A stretch of 64,000 nt of DNA from CAZNNH01 sp964574335 (GTDB lineage Bacteria; Acidobacteriota; Vicinamibacteria; Fen-336), in assembly GCA_964574335.1 (NCBI GenBank), contig CAZNNH010000013.1, positions 1 to 64,000 of the forward strand, written 5' to 3'. This document shows positions 42,587 through 55,822 of the stretch, in pieces. The notes under the pieces were generated by a model. That model ran no database searches. It had not been told where the DNA came from and saw only the letters and a program-made list of their open reading frames with translations. The first letter of the stretch is position 1. Each line of letters begins with the position of its first letter. Made by a program: the position numbers and the translations under genes.

Positions 42587-42787
42587 TTACAGGGGGGTCA
42601 CGTTCGAGGCGCGAGGCCCCTTGGGGCTCTCGACGATCTCGAACTGCACCTTCTGCCCCTCGGTCAGCGACTTGAAACCCTCACCGCGGATCTCGGAATG
42701 ATGGACGAAGACGTCCGGACCACCCTCGTGTGAGAGAAAGCCGAAACCCTTGCCATCGTTGAACCACTTGACTGTGCCTTCGATCAT
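42587..42787 (-). CDS. cold-shock protein (CspA family)
   Basis: A 66-residue single cold-shock domain: GTVKWFNDGKGFGFLSHEGG contains RNP-1 (KGFGFL), VFVHHSEI contains RNP-2, and the C-terminal half GEGFKSLTEGQKVQFEIVE is typical. It is a single-stranded nucleic acid chaperone in the cytoplasm. AGGAGG lies 13 bases before the ATG. The 289-base gap to its right (42788-43076) could hold its cold-responsive leader, but I see no defined element there beyond AT-rich patches. Confidence 0.95.
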   Translation of the reverse strand: MIEGTVKWFNDGKGFGFLSHEGGPDVFVHHSEIRGEGFKSLTEGQKVQFEIVESPKGPRASNVTPL

Positions 42788-43076
42788 GAGCTGACGGGCC
42801 TCCTAGAGCCCACGCCTAGCCGGCCGTGCCAATCGCGCGTCCACGATACGGAGGCTTCCAACCCATTTGGACGACCCGTTCCGGTACGCCGAGCAACGCC
42901 AACTACGCAGCAATAGTGTAGCAGAGGTACGCCTCTCCCGACCCTCCCCAATTTTCGTCGCCGCCACCCGCCGCCACCTATGAGTCGGAAGGCATGAATG
43001 TATTGGTAACCCCGCCGGCTCAGGGGGCAGAGTGCGGAATAGCGGGCGGGGCTCCTTGGTCCCCGGGGAGGAAGCC

Positions 43077-43349
43077 ATGATCTGGCTGGCGTTGTCAATT
43101 GCAGTCGTCGCGTTCCTGTTCAGCGGAGTCCGGATCGTCCGGCCCGTCGAACGGGGTCTGGTCGAGAGGCTAGGGAAGTACCGCCGTCTTGCCGTACCCG
43201 GCTTCAACTGGGTGATCCCGGCGGTCGACACCATGTACCGCGTCAACGTCACCGAGATGATGGTGGACGCCCAGCCCCAGGAGATCATCACCAACGACAA
43301 CCTGCAAGACGGGCTGATCAGCGGGCCTGGCCGAGCAAGGCGCTCTTGA
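43077..43349 (+). pseudogene. truncated slipin/stomatin (SPFH) gene
   Basis: The first 77 residues are a clear slipin start: a membrane helix (IWLALSIAVVAFLFSGVRIV) and RPVERGLVERLGKY...PGFNWVIPAVDTMYRVNVTEMMVDAQPQEIITNDNL. Full slipins have about 250 residues or more. After NDNL the frame turns to unrelated sequence and stops at 43349. A good Shine-Dalgarno (GGGGAGGAAG) precedes the ATG. The break point is near 43305. Confidence 0.8.
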
Positions 43350-43596
43350 GACCCGCGCTCGTCGGCTTGTCACCCACCCAGACCCTCAGCAACGTGAGGT
43401 AGAGATCCGCCACGCAGACCCTGAAGAGTGGCTTCTTCCGCAGCCCCGCGCCGTTCAGAACCAGCTCGGACGTGCCGACGTTGGTGCGGTCCGCCAACGT
43501 GATTTTCGCGACCTCCGCCGCGCTCGAAGCGATCGGTAGCACGGCCAAGAACCCTGCAAGCAGGCGCAGCCTGAGGCGAAGGCCGGCCCCGTCCAC
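43318..43596 (-). pseudogene. internally deleted chalcone-isomerase-like gene
   Basis: The frame encodes a signal peptide (LRLLAGFLAVLPIASSAAE), the family N-terminus (ITLADRTNVGTSELVLNGAGLRKK, VADLYL), and then jumps directly to what looks like the family C-terminus (LLRVWVGDKPTSAGLKSALLGQ). The roughly 100-residue core expected in between is missing, so it is probably nonfunctional. Its 3' end overlaps the truncated slipin frame. The GTG at 43596 is a guess at the start. Confidence 0.55.
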
Positions 43597-43679
43597 TACC
43601 CGGACGAAGGGCTCCGCACACCGGCGCAATCTCGCCGATCCTCCCGCTGATGGCCGTGCCGAGTGTGGCGACTCCACGG

Positions 43680-44807
43680 CTATCCTGCCAGCTCCTCTCG
43701 CACCTTCAGGCGCCGGAGCACGCCGTTCATGGTCAACAGACCCATCAGTCGGTCTCCGCGCATCACCAGGAGTCGCACGCTCCCGGCTCGGACCATGGCG
43801 GCGATCGCCGCCGGAAGCGGGGCGTCAGGATCGGTGACGATGCCTTCGGTCAGCGGGCGCATGGCGCCTTGAACGGACGTCGACTCCCTTTCCTCCGCCG
43901 AGAGCCGCAGCACGTCCTTCAGGCAGAGAAGGCCGACCACGGCTTCGCCCCGCGTCACGGGATAGCTACCGTACCCGGTTCGCATGAACTGCTCACGGGC
44001 CGCTTCGGCTACCGAGCCGCTGGAGGGTACCGTCACCAGGGTCTCGACCATCGCATCACGAACCGTGAGCCCGCGGAGAGCCTCGTCCAGACGCACCTGT
44101 TGATAGCTGGCCGCCGACGCGTCCTTGATGAACCAGCCGATCAGGATGTACCAGACACCGCCGATCGGGTTCCCCCAGAGAAAGCTGAAGACTCCCAAGA
44201 TGATGAGGAAGAAGGCGAAGAAGGTCCCGGCTCGGCTGGCGATCTGGGTGGCGCGTGTCTTGCCCATCGACCCCCAGAGCGCACCGCGCAGCAGCCGTCC
44301 TCCATCCATGGGGAAAGCCGGCACGAGGTTGAACAACGCCAGGATCAGGTTGATCAGGCCCAGGTACTTCGCCACCGCCGCGGCCCCAGGGCTCAGGAAC
44401 GGCAGGGACGCGCACGTATAGAAGAGGGCGGCCAGAGCCAAGCTCACCGCGGGTCCGGCAGCAGCCATCCAGAGCTCGGCCCGTCCGTCCTTGGGGTCCG
44501 ATTCGAGCTGTGCGATGCCGCCGAAGATGAAGAGGGTGATCGAGCGGGTGCGCAGTCCCTGGCGAAGGGCGGCGACCGCGTGCCCCAGCTCGTGGAGCAG
44601 GATCGACACGAAGATGAGGAGTGACGCCACCAGGCCTTTCGCCCAGTAGGAGGAGGCTGGGAGATCGGGGTATTGCGCCGGGAAGTAGCCTGTCGACAGG
44701 GTCCAGACGATCAGGCCGAAGATGATCAGCCAGCTGAAGTGGAGGTAGATCGGGATCCCGATCACCCGCGCGATCTGGAAGTGGTCCGTGCGGCGGCTTG
44801 CGCCCAT
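43680..44807 (-). CDS. site-2 protease-family metalloprotease with CBS domains (M50)
   Basis: A 375-residue membrane protease. Zinc site HELGH is near residue 66, followed by a glycine-rich GGIAQLE loop, and the second motif NLVPAFPMDGGRLLR is near 150 with the Asp ligand. About six helices span residues 15-245. Two CBS repeats (YGSYPVTRGEAVVGLLCLKDV and VRLLVMRGDRLMGLLTMNGVL) follow and likely sense adenine nucleotides. The family cleaves within membrane proteins such as anti-sigma factors or regulators. It starts at ATG 44807, 127 bases after the hybrid kinase, in a region of envelope-stress genes. Confidence 0.9.
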   Translation of the reverse strand: MGASRRTDHFQIARVIGIPIYLHFSWLIIFGLIVWTLSTGYFPAQYPDLPASSYWAKGLVASLLIFVSILLHELGHAVAALRQGLRTRSITLFIFGGIAQLESDPKDGRAELWMAAAGPAVSLALAALFYTCASLPFLSPGAAAVAKYLGLINLILALFNLVPAFPMDGGRLLRGALWGSMGKTRATQIASRAGTFFAFFLIILGVFSFLWGNPIGGVWYILIGWFIKDASAASYQQVRLDEALRGLTVRDAMVETLVTVPSSGSVAEAAREQFMRTGYGSYPVTRGEAVVGLLCLKDVLRLSAEERESTSVQGAMRPLTEGIVTDPDAPLPAAIAAMVRAGSVRLLVMRGDRLMGLLTMNGVLRRLKVREELAG

Positions 44808-44934
44808 GGCGTGTCTCCTCTGTGACCAGTGTGGGCCTCCGCCGGTAAGCGCGCCAATACATAGTTGCCCGGCGACCCATAGATGCATCCCCGGTCTTCG
44901 TCCGGTTGGGCCTTCCATCTCGGCACCCGGGCTG

Positions 44935-48897
<3,963 letters not shown>

Positions 48898-48919
48898 GAT
48901 CGCCCTTTCGGCGCCGGCC

Positions 48920-50545
<1,626 letters not shown>

Positions 50546-50633
50546 CGGGCTCACTCTCGCCTCTCTGCCGGGACTCGCCTCCGGGGCGAATCCCTGAGGA
50601 CCCCGCTTCGCGGAATCCAACCCACACCTCGTG

Positions 50634-50650
50634 GCGGCGCGAAGCGCCGC
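50634..50650. other. groES-groEL intergenic hairpin
   Basis: A 7-bp GC stem (GCGGCGC/GCGCCGC) whose transcript loop on the minus strand contains UUCG-like sequence, in the 134-base gap between groES and groEL. It may tune the relative expression of the two genes or mark mRNA processing. Confidence 0.4.
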
Positions 50651-50679
50651 GCCAGGAGATCTCGCAAGATGCGGGATCC

Positions 50680-50967
50680 CTAGCCGAGAACCGCCAAGAC
50701 CTCGTCCTCGCGCAGGATCAGGACCTCCTCGCCCTCCATCTTGATCTCGCTCCCCGAGTACTTGCCGAAGAGGATCTTGTCGCCGGCCTTGACGTCGAGG
50801 GGCACCTTGGTGCCGTTGTCGAGGATCCTGCCGTTGCCTACAGCCAGGACCTCTCCTTCCTGCGGTTTCTCCTTGGCCGTGTCCGGGATGATGATGCCCC
50901 CCTTGGCCGTCTCCTCCTTCTCGACCCGGCGAACCAACAGACGGTCGTGCAGCGGACGTACCTTCAT
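50680..50967 (-). CDS. groES: co-chaperonin GroES
   Basis: A 95-residue co-chaperonin: KVRPLHDRLLVRRVEKEE at the start, mobile loop GGIIIPDTAKEKPQEGEV, and VPLDVKAGDKILFGKYSGSEI near residue 60. It caps GroEL in protein folding. The ATG at 50967 overlaps the stop of the small membrane gene (ATGA), so the three genes form one transcript. The start is well preceded by GGAG. Confidence 0.97.
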   Translation of the reverse strand: MKVRPLHDRLLVRRVEKEETAKGGIIIPDTAKEKPQEGEVLAVGNGRILDNGTKVPLDVKAGDKILFGKYSGSEIKMEGEEVLILREDEVLAVLG

Positions 50968-51212
50968 GACGCTCCTTCTCCTCTGGTTCGGCTCGCAACG
51001 ACAGGCGCCGGCTCGGCCTCGGTGTCCGCAATCACCTGGCCCACCGAGCGAGATGACCGCATCACCAACGTCAGCGTGGTGGACAGCGCCAGGAAGCCCA
51101 GGAGGCTCAGCCAGCCAAGGCCGGTCCAGGAGAGTACCGAGGGGACGAAGAGGGCCCAGACCAGCGACATCGAGGCCATCCACGCCAGCACGCTCATCGA
51201 TCGAATCGACAT
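50964..51212 (-). CDS. small two-helix membrane protein coupled to groES
   Basis: An 82-residue membrane protein with two hydrophobic helices (MSVLAWMASMSLVWALFV and WLSLLGFLALSTTLTLVM) and a charged C-terminal tail. No family is recognised. GAGGAACGAGG precedes the ATG at 51212. Its stop overlaps the groES start, so the chaperonin operon begins with this gene. A role as a membrane stress sensor or tether for GroESL is conceivable but unproven. Confidence 0.72.
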   Translation of the reverse strand: MSIRSMSVLAWMASMSLVWALFVPSVLSWTGLGWLSLLGFLALSTTLTLVMRSSRSVGQVIADTEAEPAPVVASRTRGEGAS

Positions 51213-51269
51213 TGGAACCTCGTTCCTCTCTTTTCCCGAACGGCGGCGGAAGCCGCTGATCAGTGAGGA

Positions 51270-51285
51270 AGCAAGAGGCGAGCCA
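51270..51285 (-). promoter_or_regulatory. sigma-54-type promoter for the groESL operon
   Basis: On the minus strand TGGCTCGCCTCTTGCT has the GG-N10-GC spacing and the TTGCW end of sigma-54 promoters. It lies 58 bases upstream of the ATG at 51212. It is divergent from the site at 51460. Confidence 0.6.
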
Positions 51286-51360
51286 AGCAACGGGTCGGCC
51301 CCACGCCCGCCCTGAGCGCACGGAGTGCTCGAGACAGGGGTCCAATTTGCGAATCGGCAA

Positions 51361-51378
51361 GGCCCTTTCTACAAACCG
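51361..51378 (+). promoter_or_regulatory. shared motif GGCCCTTTCTACAAACCG, midpoint of a divergent promoter pair
   Basis: The core TCTACAAACCG recurs at 57641 (reverse) and 61348, and its TCTACAAA portion at 54097. It lies 76 bases from the sigma-54 site on the left and 82 from the one on the right, where an enhancer-binding activator would sit. The 51213-51526 gap otherwise holds only the two promoters. Confidence 0.55.
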
Positions 51379-51459
51379 CTGCCACCCGACCACCGCCCTG
51401 GTCGGCCTCCCGAAGCTCCCACTCGCCCTCTTCGAGCGGTCGCTCAGAGCGTTCCAAGG

Positions 51460-51475
51460 TGGCCGCGATCTTGCT
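51460..51475 (+). promoter_or_regulatory. sigma-54-type promoter for the YtxH-PAS unit
   Basis: TGGCCGCGATCTTGCT has GG-N10-GC and TTGCW. It differs at only two positions from the site at 61122-61137. It lies 52 bases before the ATG at 51527. Confidence 0.65.
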
Positions 51476-51526
51476 AGAGGAACGATGCTGGCACTGACGC
51501 ACCAGTGACCGGCGCGAGGAGAATCC

Positions 51527-51808
51527 ATGAATGAGCATGCCTTGGCTCGCACGTCGCCCTTCGGCCTGATGCTGTACTTCCTGGCGGGCGCCGTGACCGG
51601 CACCAGCCTGGCCTTGCTGCTGGCTCCGCAGTCGGGTGGGGCAACTCGAAAGATGATGCGCGGCAAGCTGAGCGACAGTGCCGACTACGCCCGTGATCGC
51701 AGGGACCGGCTGATCCATCAAAGCCGCAAGGTCCAGGATGAGGCCAGACGCCGTGTGGGCGGTGCTGTCTCTGCCCTCGCCGGCAATGGAGGGGCGCAAG
51801 GGGGATGA
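51527..51808 (+). CDS. YtxH-domain protein
   Basis: A 93-residue protein with an N-terminal membrane helix (LMLYFLAGAVTGTSLALLLAP) followed by an amphipathic basic region (KLSDSADYARDRRDRLIHQSRKVQDEARRR), the layout of the YtxH/gas-vesicle-like stress proteins. The family is associated with general stress responses; its function is unknown. GAGGAGAA precedes the ATG. The stop and the next gene's start are one base apart. Confidence 0.8.
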   Translation: MNEHALARTSPFGLMLYFLAGAVTGTSLALLLAPQSGGATRKMMRGKLSDSADYARDRRDRLIHQSRKVQDEARRRVGGAVSALAGNGGAQGG

Positions 51809-51809
51809 G

Positions 51810-52340
51810 ATGTCGGTAGCCAAGGACTACGACACCAGCGCGACCTCGCGCGGGAGCTTCGGTGGGAGCATCGAGGAGCGGCACGGGCTCGGTGAGAAGC
51901 GCGCATGGTCGATGGCGGAAAGAGTTGCTGCGGCGCGGGCTGCGCTCGAGCAGAGCGGTGTCGGGCACGGGGCGGCACGCGCCGCCGGCGCCGCGATCTG
52001 GCACTGGGACCTGGCCGGCGACAGGGTGGAGTGGAACGGAGGGCTGCAGGCTCTCTTCGGCTACTCGGAGAAAGCGACGGATGCCGCCTGGCGGGAGAGC
52101 CGCATCCACCCGGAAGACCGCAACCGGGTCAAGGCCTCCCTCCAGCAGGCGACCATCGTGAACGACGGAACCCAATGGTCGGACCAGTACCGCTTCTGTC
52201 GGGCCGATGGCGCCTACGCCACCGTCACCGACCGCGCCTACGTGATCCAGGACGACGCCGGGCCCCGCGGGGTCGTCGGAGCCATCACTCCGACATCTCC
52301 CGAAGGCACCGGCGCCACAGCCGAGGAGTCCCCCAAGTAG
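51810..52340 (+). CDS. single PAS-domain protein
   Basis: A 176-residue soluble protein. Residues 60-165 form a PAS_3 fold (AIWHWDLAGDRVEWNGGLQALFGYSE, IHPEDRNRVKASL, YRFCRADGAYATVTDRAYVIQDD). The N-terminal 55 residues are polar, of low complexity. There is no output domain, so it must act through a partner, possibly the hybrid kinase nearby. It is in one operon with the YtxH gene. Confidence 0.82.
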   Translation: MSVAKDYDTSATSRGSFGGSIEERHGLGEKRAWSMAERVAAARAALEQSGVGHGAARAAGAAIWHWDLAGDRVEWNGGLQALFGYSEKATDAAWRESRIHPEDRNRVKASLQQATIVNDGTQWSDQYRFCRADGAYATVTDRAYVIQDDAGPRGVVGAITPTSPEGTGATAEESPK

Positions 52341-52443
52341 CCGCGCCACACCTGAGCCGCGCGGGGACCGCCTCCGCTGGCGCGGCACGGCGCAGGCGCC
52401 GGGCTCTCTGAGGGCGGCACGACCTCGCCCAGGAGTCAGAACC

Positions 52444-54015
52444 GTGGACCCAAGCGGCGGAACCGACGCAGGATCGCCGACCCAGGCACCCCGGCGAGTC
52501 GCCGCGACGGCCGGCTCCGCGGCCCTGCGCAAGCTCGCCGACCAGGTCTTCTCGCGGGTCGCCGGCGCACCGCTGGTGCGGGGCAACGCGGTGCGGCTCC
52601 TGCGGGACGCCGCGGACAACTACCCGACCTGGCTGACCGCGATTGGCTCGGCCCGGCGCACGGTCCACTTCGAGAACTACATGGTCCACGACGACGAGGT
52701 GGGGCGGCGGTTTGCTGCCGCTTTCGTGGAGAAGGCGCGCGAGGGGGTGCGTGTCCGGGTGATCTACGACTGGTTCGGCTCCCTGGGCAAGGCCACCGCC
52801 CGGTTCTGGCGCCGCCTGCAGGAGGGCGGCGTCGACGTGAGGTGCTACAACCCGCCGCGGCTGAGCCAGCCCCTGGGATGGCTGGGGCGCGACCACCGCA
52901 AGTGCCTGGTGGTGGACGGTCAGGTCGCCTTCGTCACCGGACTCTGTGTGGGGACGATGTGGGAGGGCGCGACGGAGCGCGGCCTGCCGGGCTGGCGCGA
53001 CACCGGCGTCGAGGTCCGTGGCCCCGCAGTGGCCGCGGTCACCCACGCCTTCGCGGATACCTGGGCGGCCACGGGAGCGGCCCTGCCCTCCGACGATACG
53101 CCGGCGCCCGATCCGGTCGCGGGAGGTGGGGTGGACCTGCGCGTGGTGGCGTCGACGCCAGGCACCGGCGGTCTCTACCACCTCGATCCGCTCGTCGCGT
53201 CCCTGGCCCACCGCACCCTGTGGCTGACCGACGCGTACTACGCCGGCACGTCCAGCTACGTCCAGGCGTTGCGGGCGGCGGCGCAGGACGGCGTCGACGT
53301 GCGCCTGCTGGTCCCGGGCCCGGGCAGCGACCTCCCCTGGATGCGGGCCGTGTCCCGCGCGGGGTATCGGGCGCTGCTGGAAGCCGGCATCCGCGTCTTC
53401 GAGTGGAACGGCTCGATGCTGCACGCCAAGACCGCCGTGGCCGATGCGCACTGGGCGCGGGTGGGCTCCACTAACCTGAACCTGGCAAGCTGGATCGGGA
53501 ACCGCGAGCTGGACGTGGTGGTGGAGAACGAGACCTTCGGCCGCCACATGGAGGAGATGTTCCAGGAGGATCTCGGCCATGCCACCGAGATCGTGCTCCA
53601 CCGCTGGTCACGCGTGCGCCCGGCGGGAGACGTCCGCCCGCCCCGGGTCCGGGGCGCAGGGGGAAGCACGACACGCGCCTCGGCTGGTGTGCTGCGGATC
53701 GGAAACGCCCTCGGATCCGTCCTGGCGGCTCGCCGGGTCCATGGTCCGGCGGAGAGATGGCTGATGGCCGAGGGCGGGCTCCTGCTCGCCGCATTGGCCG
53801 CCCTCGGGTTCGTGTGGCCGCGCCTGCTGGCCTGGCCACTCGCCGCCTTCAGCCTGTGGCTGGGGCTGGCCCTCCTGGTCCGCTCCGCGCACCGACGGGC
53901 GAACACACCGCCGGCAGGCGAAGGAAGGGGCCGCACTCTGGCACAGCCGGTGACCGCGGCCGACAGCGACGCACGCCGCACACCCGATGACGGCGGGGCG
54001 GCCCCCTGGGGCTAG
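52444..54015 (+). CDS. phospholipase D-family protein (cardiolipin synthase-like)
   Basis: A 523-residue PLD-superfamily protein with two catalytic motifs: GRDHRKCLVVDGQVAFVTGL near residue 150 (HxKx4D) and MLHAKTAVADAHWARVGSTNLN near 330. The first is preceded by FENYMVHDDEVGRRF and YDWFGSLG, as in ClsB-like cardiolipin synthases. A C-terminal extension of about 150 residues has a hydrophobic segment pair (LLLAALAALGFVWPRLLAW, LWLGLALLV). It joins or transfers phosphatidyl groups at the membrane. The GTG start was chosen because TCAGGAG-like sequence precedes it. A promoter-like CGGCACG element nearby was rejected. Confidence 0.88.
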   Translation: MDPSGGTDAGSPTQAPRRVAATAGSAALRKLADQVFSRVAGAPLVRGNAVRLLRDAADNYPTWLTAIGSARRTVHFENYMVHDDEVGRRFAAAFVEKAREGVRVRVIYDWFGSLGKATARFWRRLQEGGVDVRCYNPPRLSQPLGWLGRDHRKCLVVDGQVAFVTGLCVGTMWEGATERGLPGWRDTGVEVRGPAVAAVTHAFADTWAATGAALPSDDTPAPDPVAGGGVDLRVVASTPGTGGLYHLDPLVASLAHRTLWLTDAYYAGTSSYVQALRAAAQDGVDVRLLVPGPGSDLPWMRAVSRAGYRALLEAGIRVFEWNGSMLHAKTAVADAHWARVGSTNLNLASWIGNRELDVVVENETFGRHMEEMFQEDLGHATEIVLHRWSRVRPAGDVRPPRVRGAGGSTTRASAGVLRIGNALGSVLAARRVHGPAERWLMAEGGLLLAALAALGFVWPRLLAWPLAAFSLWLGLALLVRSAHRRANTPPAGEGRGRTLAQPVTAADSDARRTPDDGGAAPWG

Positions 54016-54089
54016 GCTGAAGGCGCGCAGACGCGCCAGTTCCCGTCGGTGCTACACGCGCTGGTCCGGAACGTCCTCGAATACCCGAT

Positions 54090-54104
54090 GGCCCTTTCTA
54101 CAAA
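54090..54104 (+). promoter_or_regulatory. shared motif GGCCCTTTCTACAAA
   Basis: A copy of the motif at 51361, 152 bases upstream of the sigma-54-type site at 54256. It lies in the 313-base gap 54016-54328, which has no gene I can support. Confidence 0.5.
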
Positions 54105-54255
54105 GTGCAGCCACGGGGAGGTCGATGGCGCTGGATCGGAGGGTTCGGCGGCAGCGGGCGTGCCTCCTGCCCGCCGCGGCTCCGGAGCTGCAGCGACTGG
54201 GCCCACACGAGGCCCCGGCGGCCCAGGAACGACCGCGCCCACGGCAACGGCTGGT

Positions 54256-54271
54256 TGGCATCCCGCTTGCT
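54256..54271 (+). promoter_or_regulatory. sigma-54-type promoter for the GlsB/YeaQ gene
   Basis: TGGCATCCCGCTTGCT has GG-N10-GC and TTGCT, 58 bases before the ATG at 54329. It is the only single (not divergent) member of the set. Confidence 0.62.
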
Positions 54272-54328
54272 CGTCAAGCACCCGTACCGTTCCCCACCGT
54301 GGGGAGCTGAAAGCGAAAGCGGGGTGTC

Positions 54329-54610
54329 ATGACGATCTCACTCACGGGGCTGGTCGTCCTCATCATCATCGCGGCCGTCTGCGGCGCCATCGGAAGGGCG
54401 ATCGCTGGTGGGACCCGCGGCGGGCTTGTCGTCTCCATCGTGCTCGGCTTCATCGGAGCCCTCCTCGGACCCTGGGTGGCCGGGCAGCTCAAGCTGCCGG
54501 AGCCCCTCATGATCAACCTCAGCGGGCATCCCTTCCCGGTCCTGTGGTCGATCATCGGGGCCGCGCTCTTCGTGGCGATCATTCACCTGGTCTCCGGACG
54601 GAGGAGGTGA
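54329..54610 (+). CDS. GlsB/YeaQ/YmgE family stress membrane protein
   Basis: A 93-residue protein with about three hydrophobic segments (LTGLVVLIIIAAVCGAIGRAIAGG, GGLVVSIVLGFIGALLGPWVAG, LWSIIGAALFVAIIHLV) and the family's GGxxxxxxLGFIGALLG core (transglycosylase-associated). The family is induced by envelope and oxidative stress in many bacteria. GGGGTGTC precedes the ATG. The sigma-54-type site sits 58 bases upstream, in keeping with stress control. Confidence 0.9.
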   Translation: MTISLTGLVVLIIIAAVCGAIGRAIAGGTRGGLVVSIVLGFIGALLGPWVAGQLKLPEPLMINLSGHPFPVLWSIIGAALFVAIIHLVSGRRR

Positions 54611-54671
54611 GCAGACCCCCAGGCCTCCCTGCCCATCAGACCGGTGTCGGGGCGGCGGCTGGCAGCCCGCT

Positions 54672-55724
54672 TCAGCCGCTCCCGGCCCCCCAGCGGGCCC
54701 GCCGCCCGCGCGCGTCAATGTGGGTGAAGGGCCCGTGGACGCGAGTGGCGGGGTAGATGCCGACGCCGCCCACCAGGTCCGGGTGGCGGGTCTCGACGCG
54801 CTCCACAGCCTGGGCCACCACCTCCGCGTCGCGGATGTCGACGCGGCCGTCACGGTTGACGTCGTCGGTCCAGCCGTCCCGGTCGTTGTCCACGAAGACG
54901 TCGGTCGCGTCGCCGTACATGTGCCGGCTGAGCTTGCCGCGCCCACTCGTCTGGCCGCCCGCCTGGTTGTAGCGCGGCGTGCGGAAGCCGCTCATGATCG
55001 CCAGGTGCTCGACGTGGTAGCCCTCGTCCTCGAGCTCGTCGATGACCAGCTCCAGCTTGTCGACCAGATCGGCGTCGAGCAGCAGGTACTTGGGCCACAC
55101 CGCCGGCTGATCCTTGGTCAGGAAGTCGCCGAGGGTGAAGTGCCGAGACACGGGGAGGCTCCGGTTCTCGCGGGTCACCTCGACGAACCCGGCCGGATTG
55201 GCGTAGGCGGAGGAGGGGGCACCGCCGCGCTCGTAGGGCCAATGCCCTAGATGGTACGACCCGATCCGCCCCTCCTTCTTGGCGGCGAAAGGCACCAGCG
55301 TGATCACCCGCAGGTCCTCGACATCCGCGCGCGCGTCGTCGACCGCCACCGCGATCTTGTACACCCCCGGACGTTGCGGAGCCTCGAAACCCGGCGAGAC
55401 GACGGCCGCGCCCTGGTCCGACTCGTAGCGCGCCGTCAGGCCAGCGGGAGGCGGCAGGATCAGGGGTTCGCCCGGCGTGCGGAAGGCGGCCTCGAGCTTG
55501 CCGCTCGCCCCGCGCAAGGTCCCCAGTAGCTCCAGGCCGGCGCTCGGGCCGGACCTCGTGGACCGCCCCACTGCCGGCGTGTCCGGCGCGGCGCCCTTGC
55601 CAGCGGCCGGCGCGATCGCAGGCTGAGCCGCCGTGGCGCAGACGAGGCCCACGGCCAACCGGCGGAGAACCCGTCCCCGGCGGGACGTACTTTGCCATCG
55701 CGGAAACCTGGCCAGATCACCCAC
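54672..55724 (-). CDS. exported peptidase (M15/DUF882-like) with a calcium-type insert
   Basis: A 350-residue exported protein: signal sequence (VLRRLAVGLVCATAAQPA), an N-terminal Ig-like segment (to about 140), then an M15-type D,D-carboxypeptidase domain with IMSGFRTPRYN near 235, GKLSRHMYGDATDVF with His and Asp ligands near 265, and the final THIDARG. Inserted directly after the zinc motif is DNDRDGWTDDVNRDGRVDIRDA, a calcium/dockerin-like loop. It trims peptidoglycan peptides. It starts with GTG at 55724, 98 bases after the L,D-transpeptidase stop. Confidence 0.83.
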   Translation of the reverse strand: MGDLARFPRWQSTSRRGRVLRRLAVGLVCATAAQPAIAPAAGKGAAPDTPAVGRSTRSGPSAGLELLGTLRGASGKLEAAFRTPGEPLILPPPAGLTARYESDQGAAVVSPGFEAPQRPGVYKIAVAVDDARADVEDLRVITLVPFAAKKEGRIGSYHLGHWPYERGGAPSSAYANPAGFVEVTRENRSLPVSRHFTLGDFLTKDQPAVWPKYLLLDADLVDKLELVIDELEDEGYHVEHLAIMSGFRTPRYNQAGGQTSGRGKLSRHMYGDATDVFVDNDRDGWTDDVNRDGRVDIRDAEVVAQAVERVETRHPDLVGGVGIYPATRVHGPFTHIDARGRRARWGAGSG

Positions 55725-55822
55725 CTAGCCATCTTGCGCCAGGGGGGCGTCAAACACAAGGGCTCCCGCCGGGGGACCGGGGATCGGACGTGGTCCCCGT
55801 CCGGCTAAGGCGCGCCCGCGCT

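Noticed and set aside
50968..51260. CIRCE/HrcA operator for groESL
   Set aside because: I searched by eye for TTAGCACTC-N9-GAGTGCTAA and found nothing close.
52383..52398. Sigma-54 promoter in front of the phospholipase D gene
   Set aside because: CGGCACG matches the -24 element, but the -12 part reads AGGCG rather than TTGCW.
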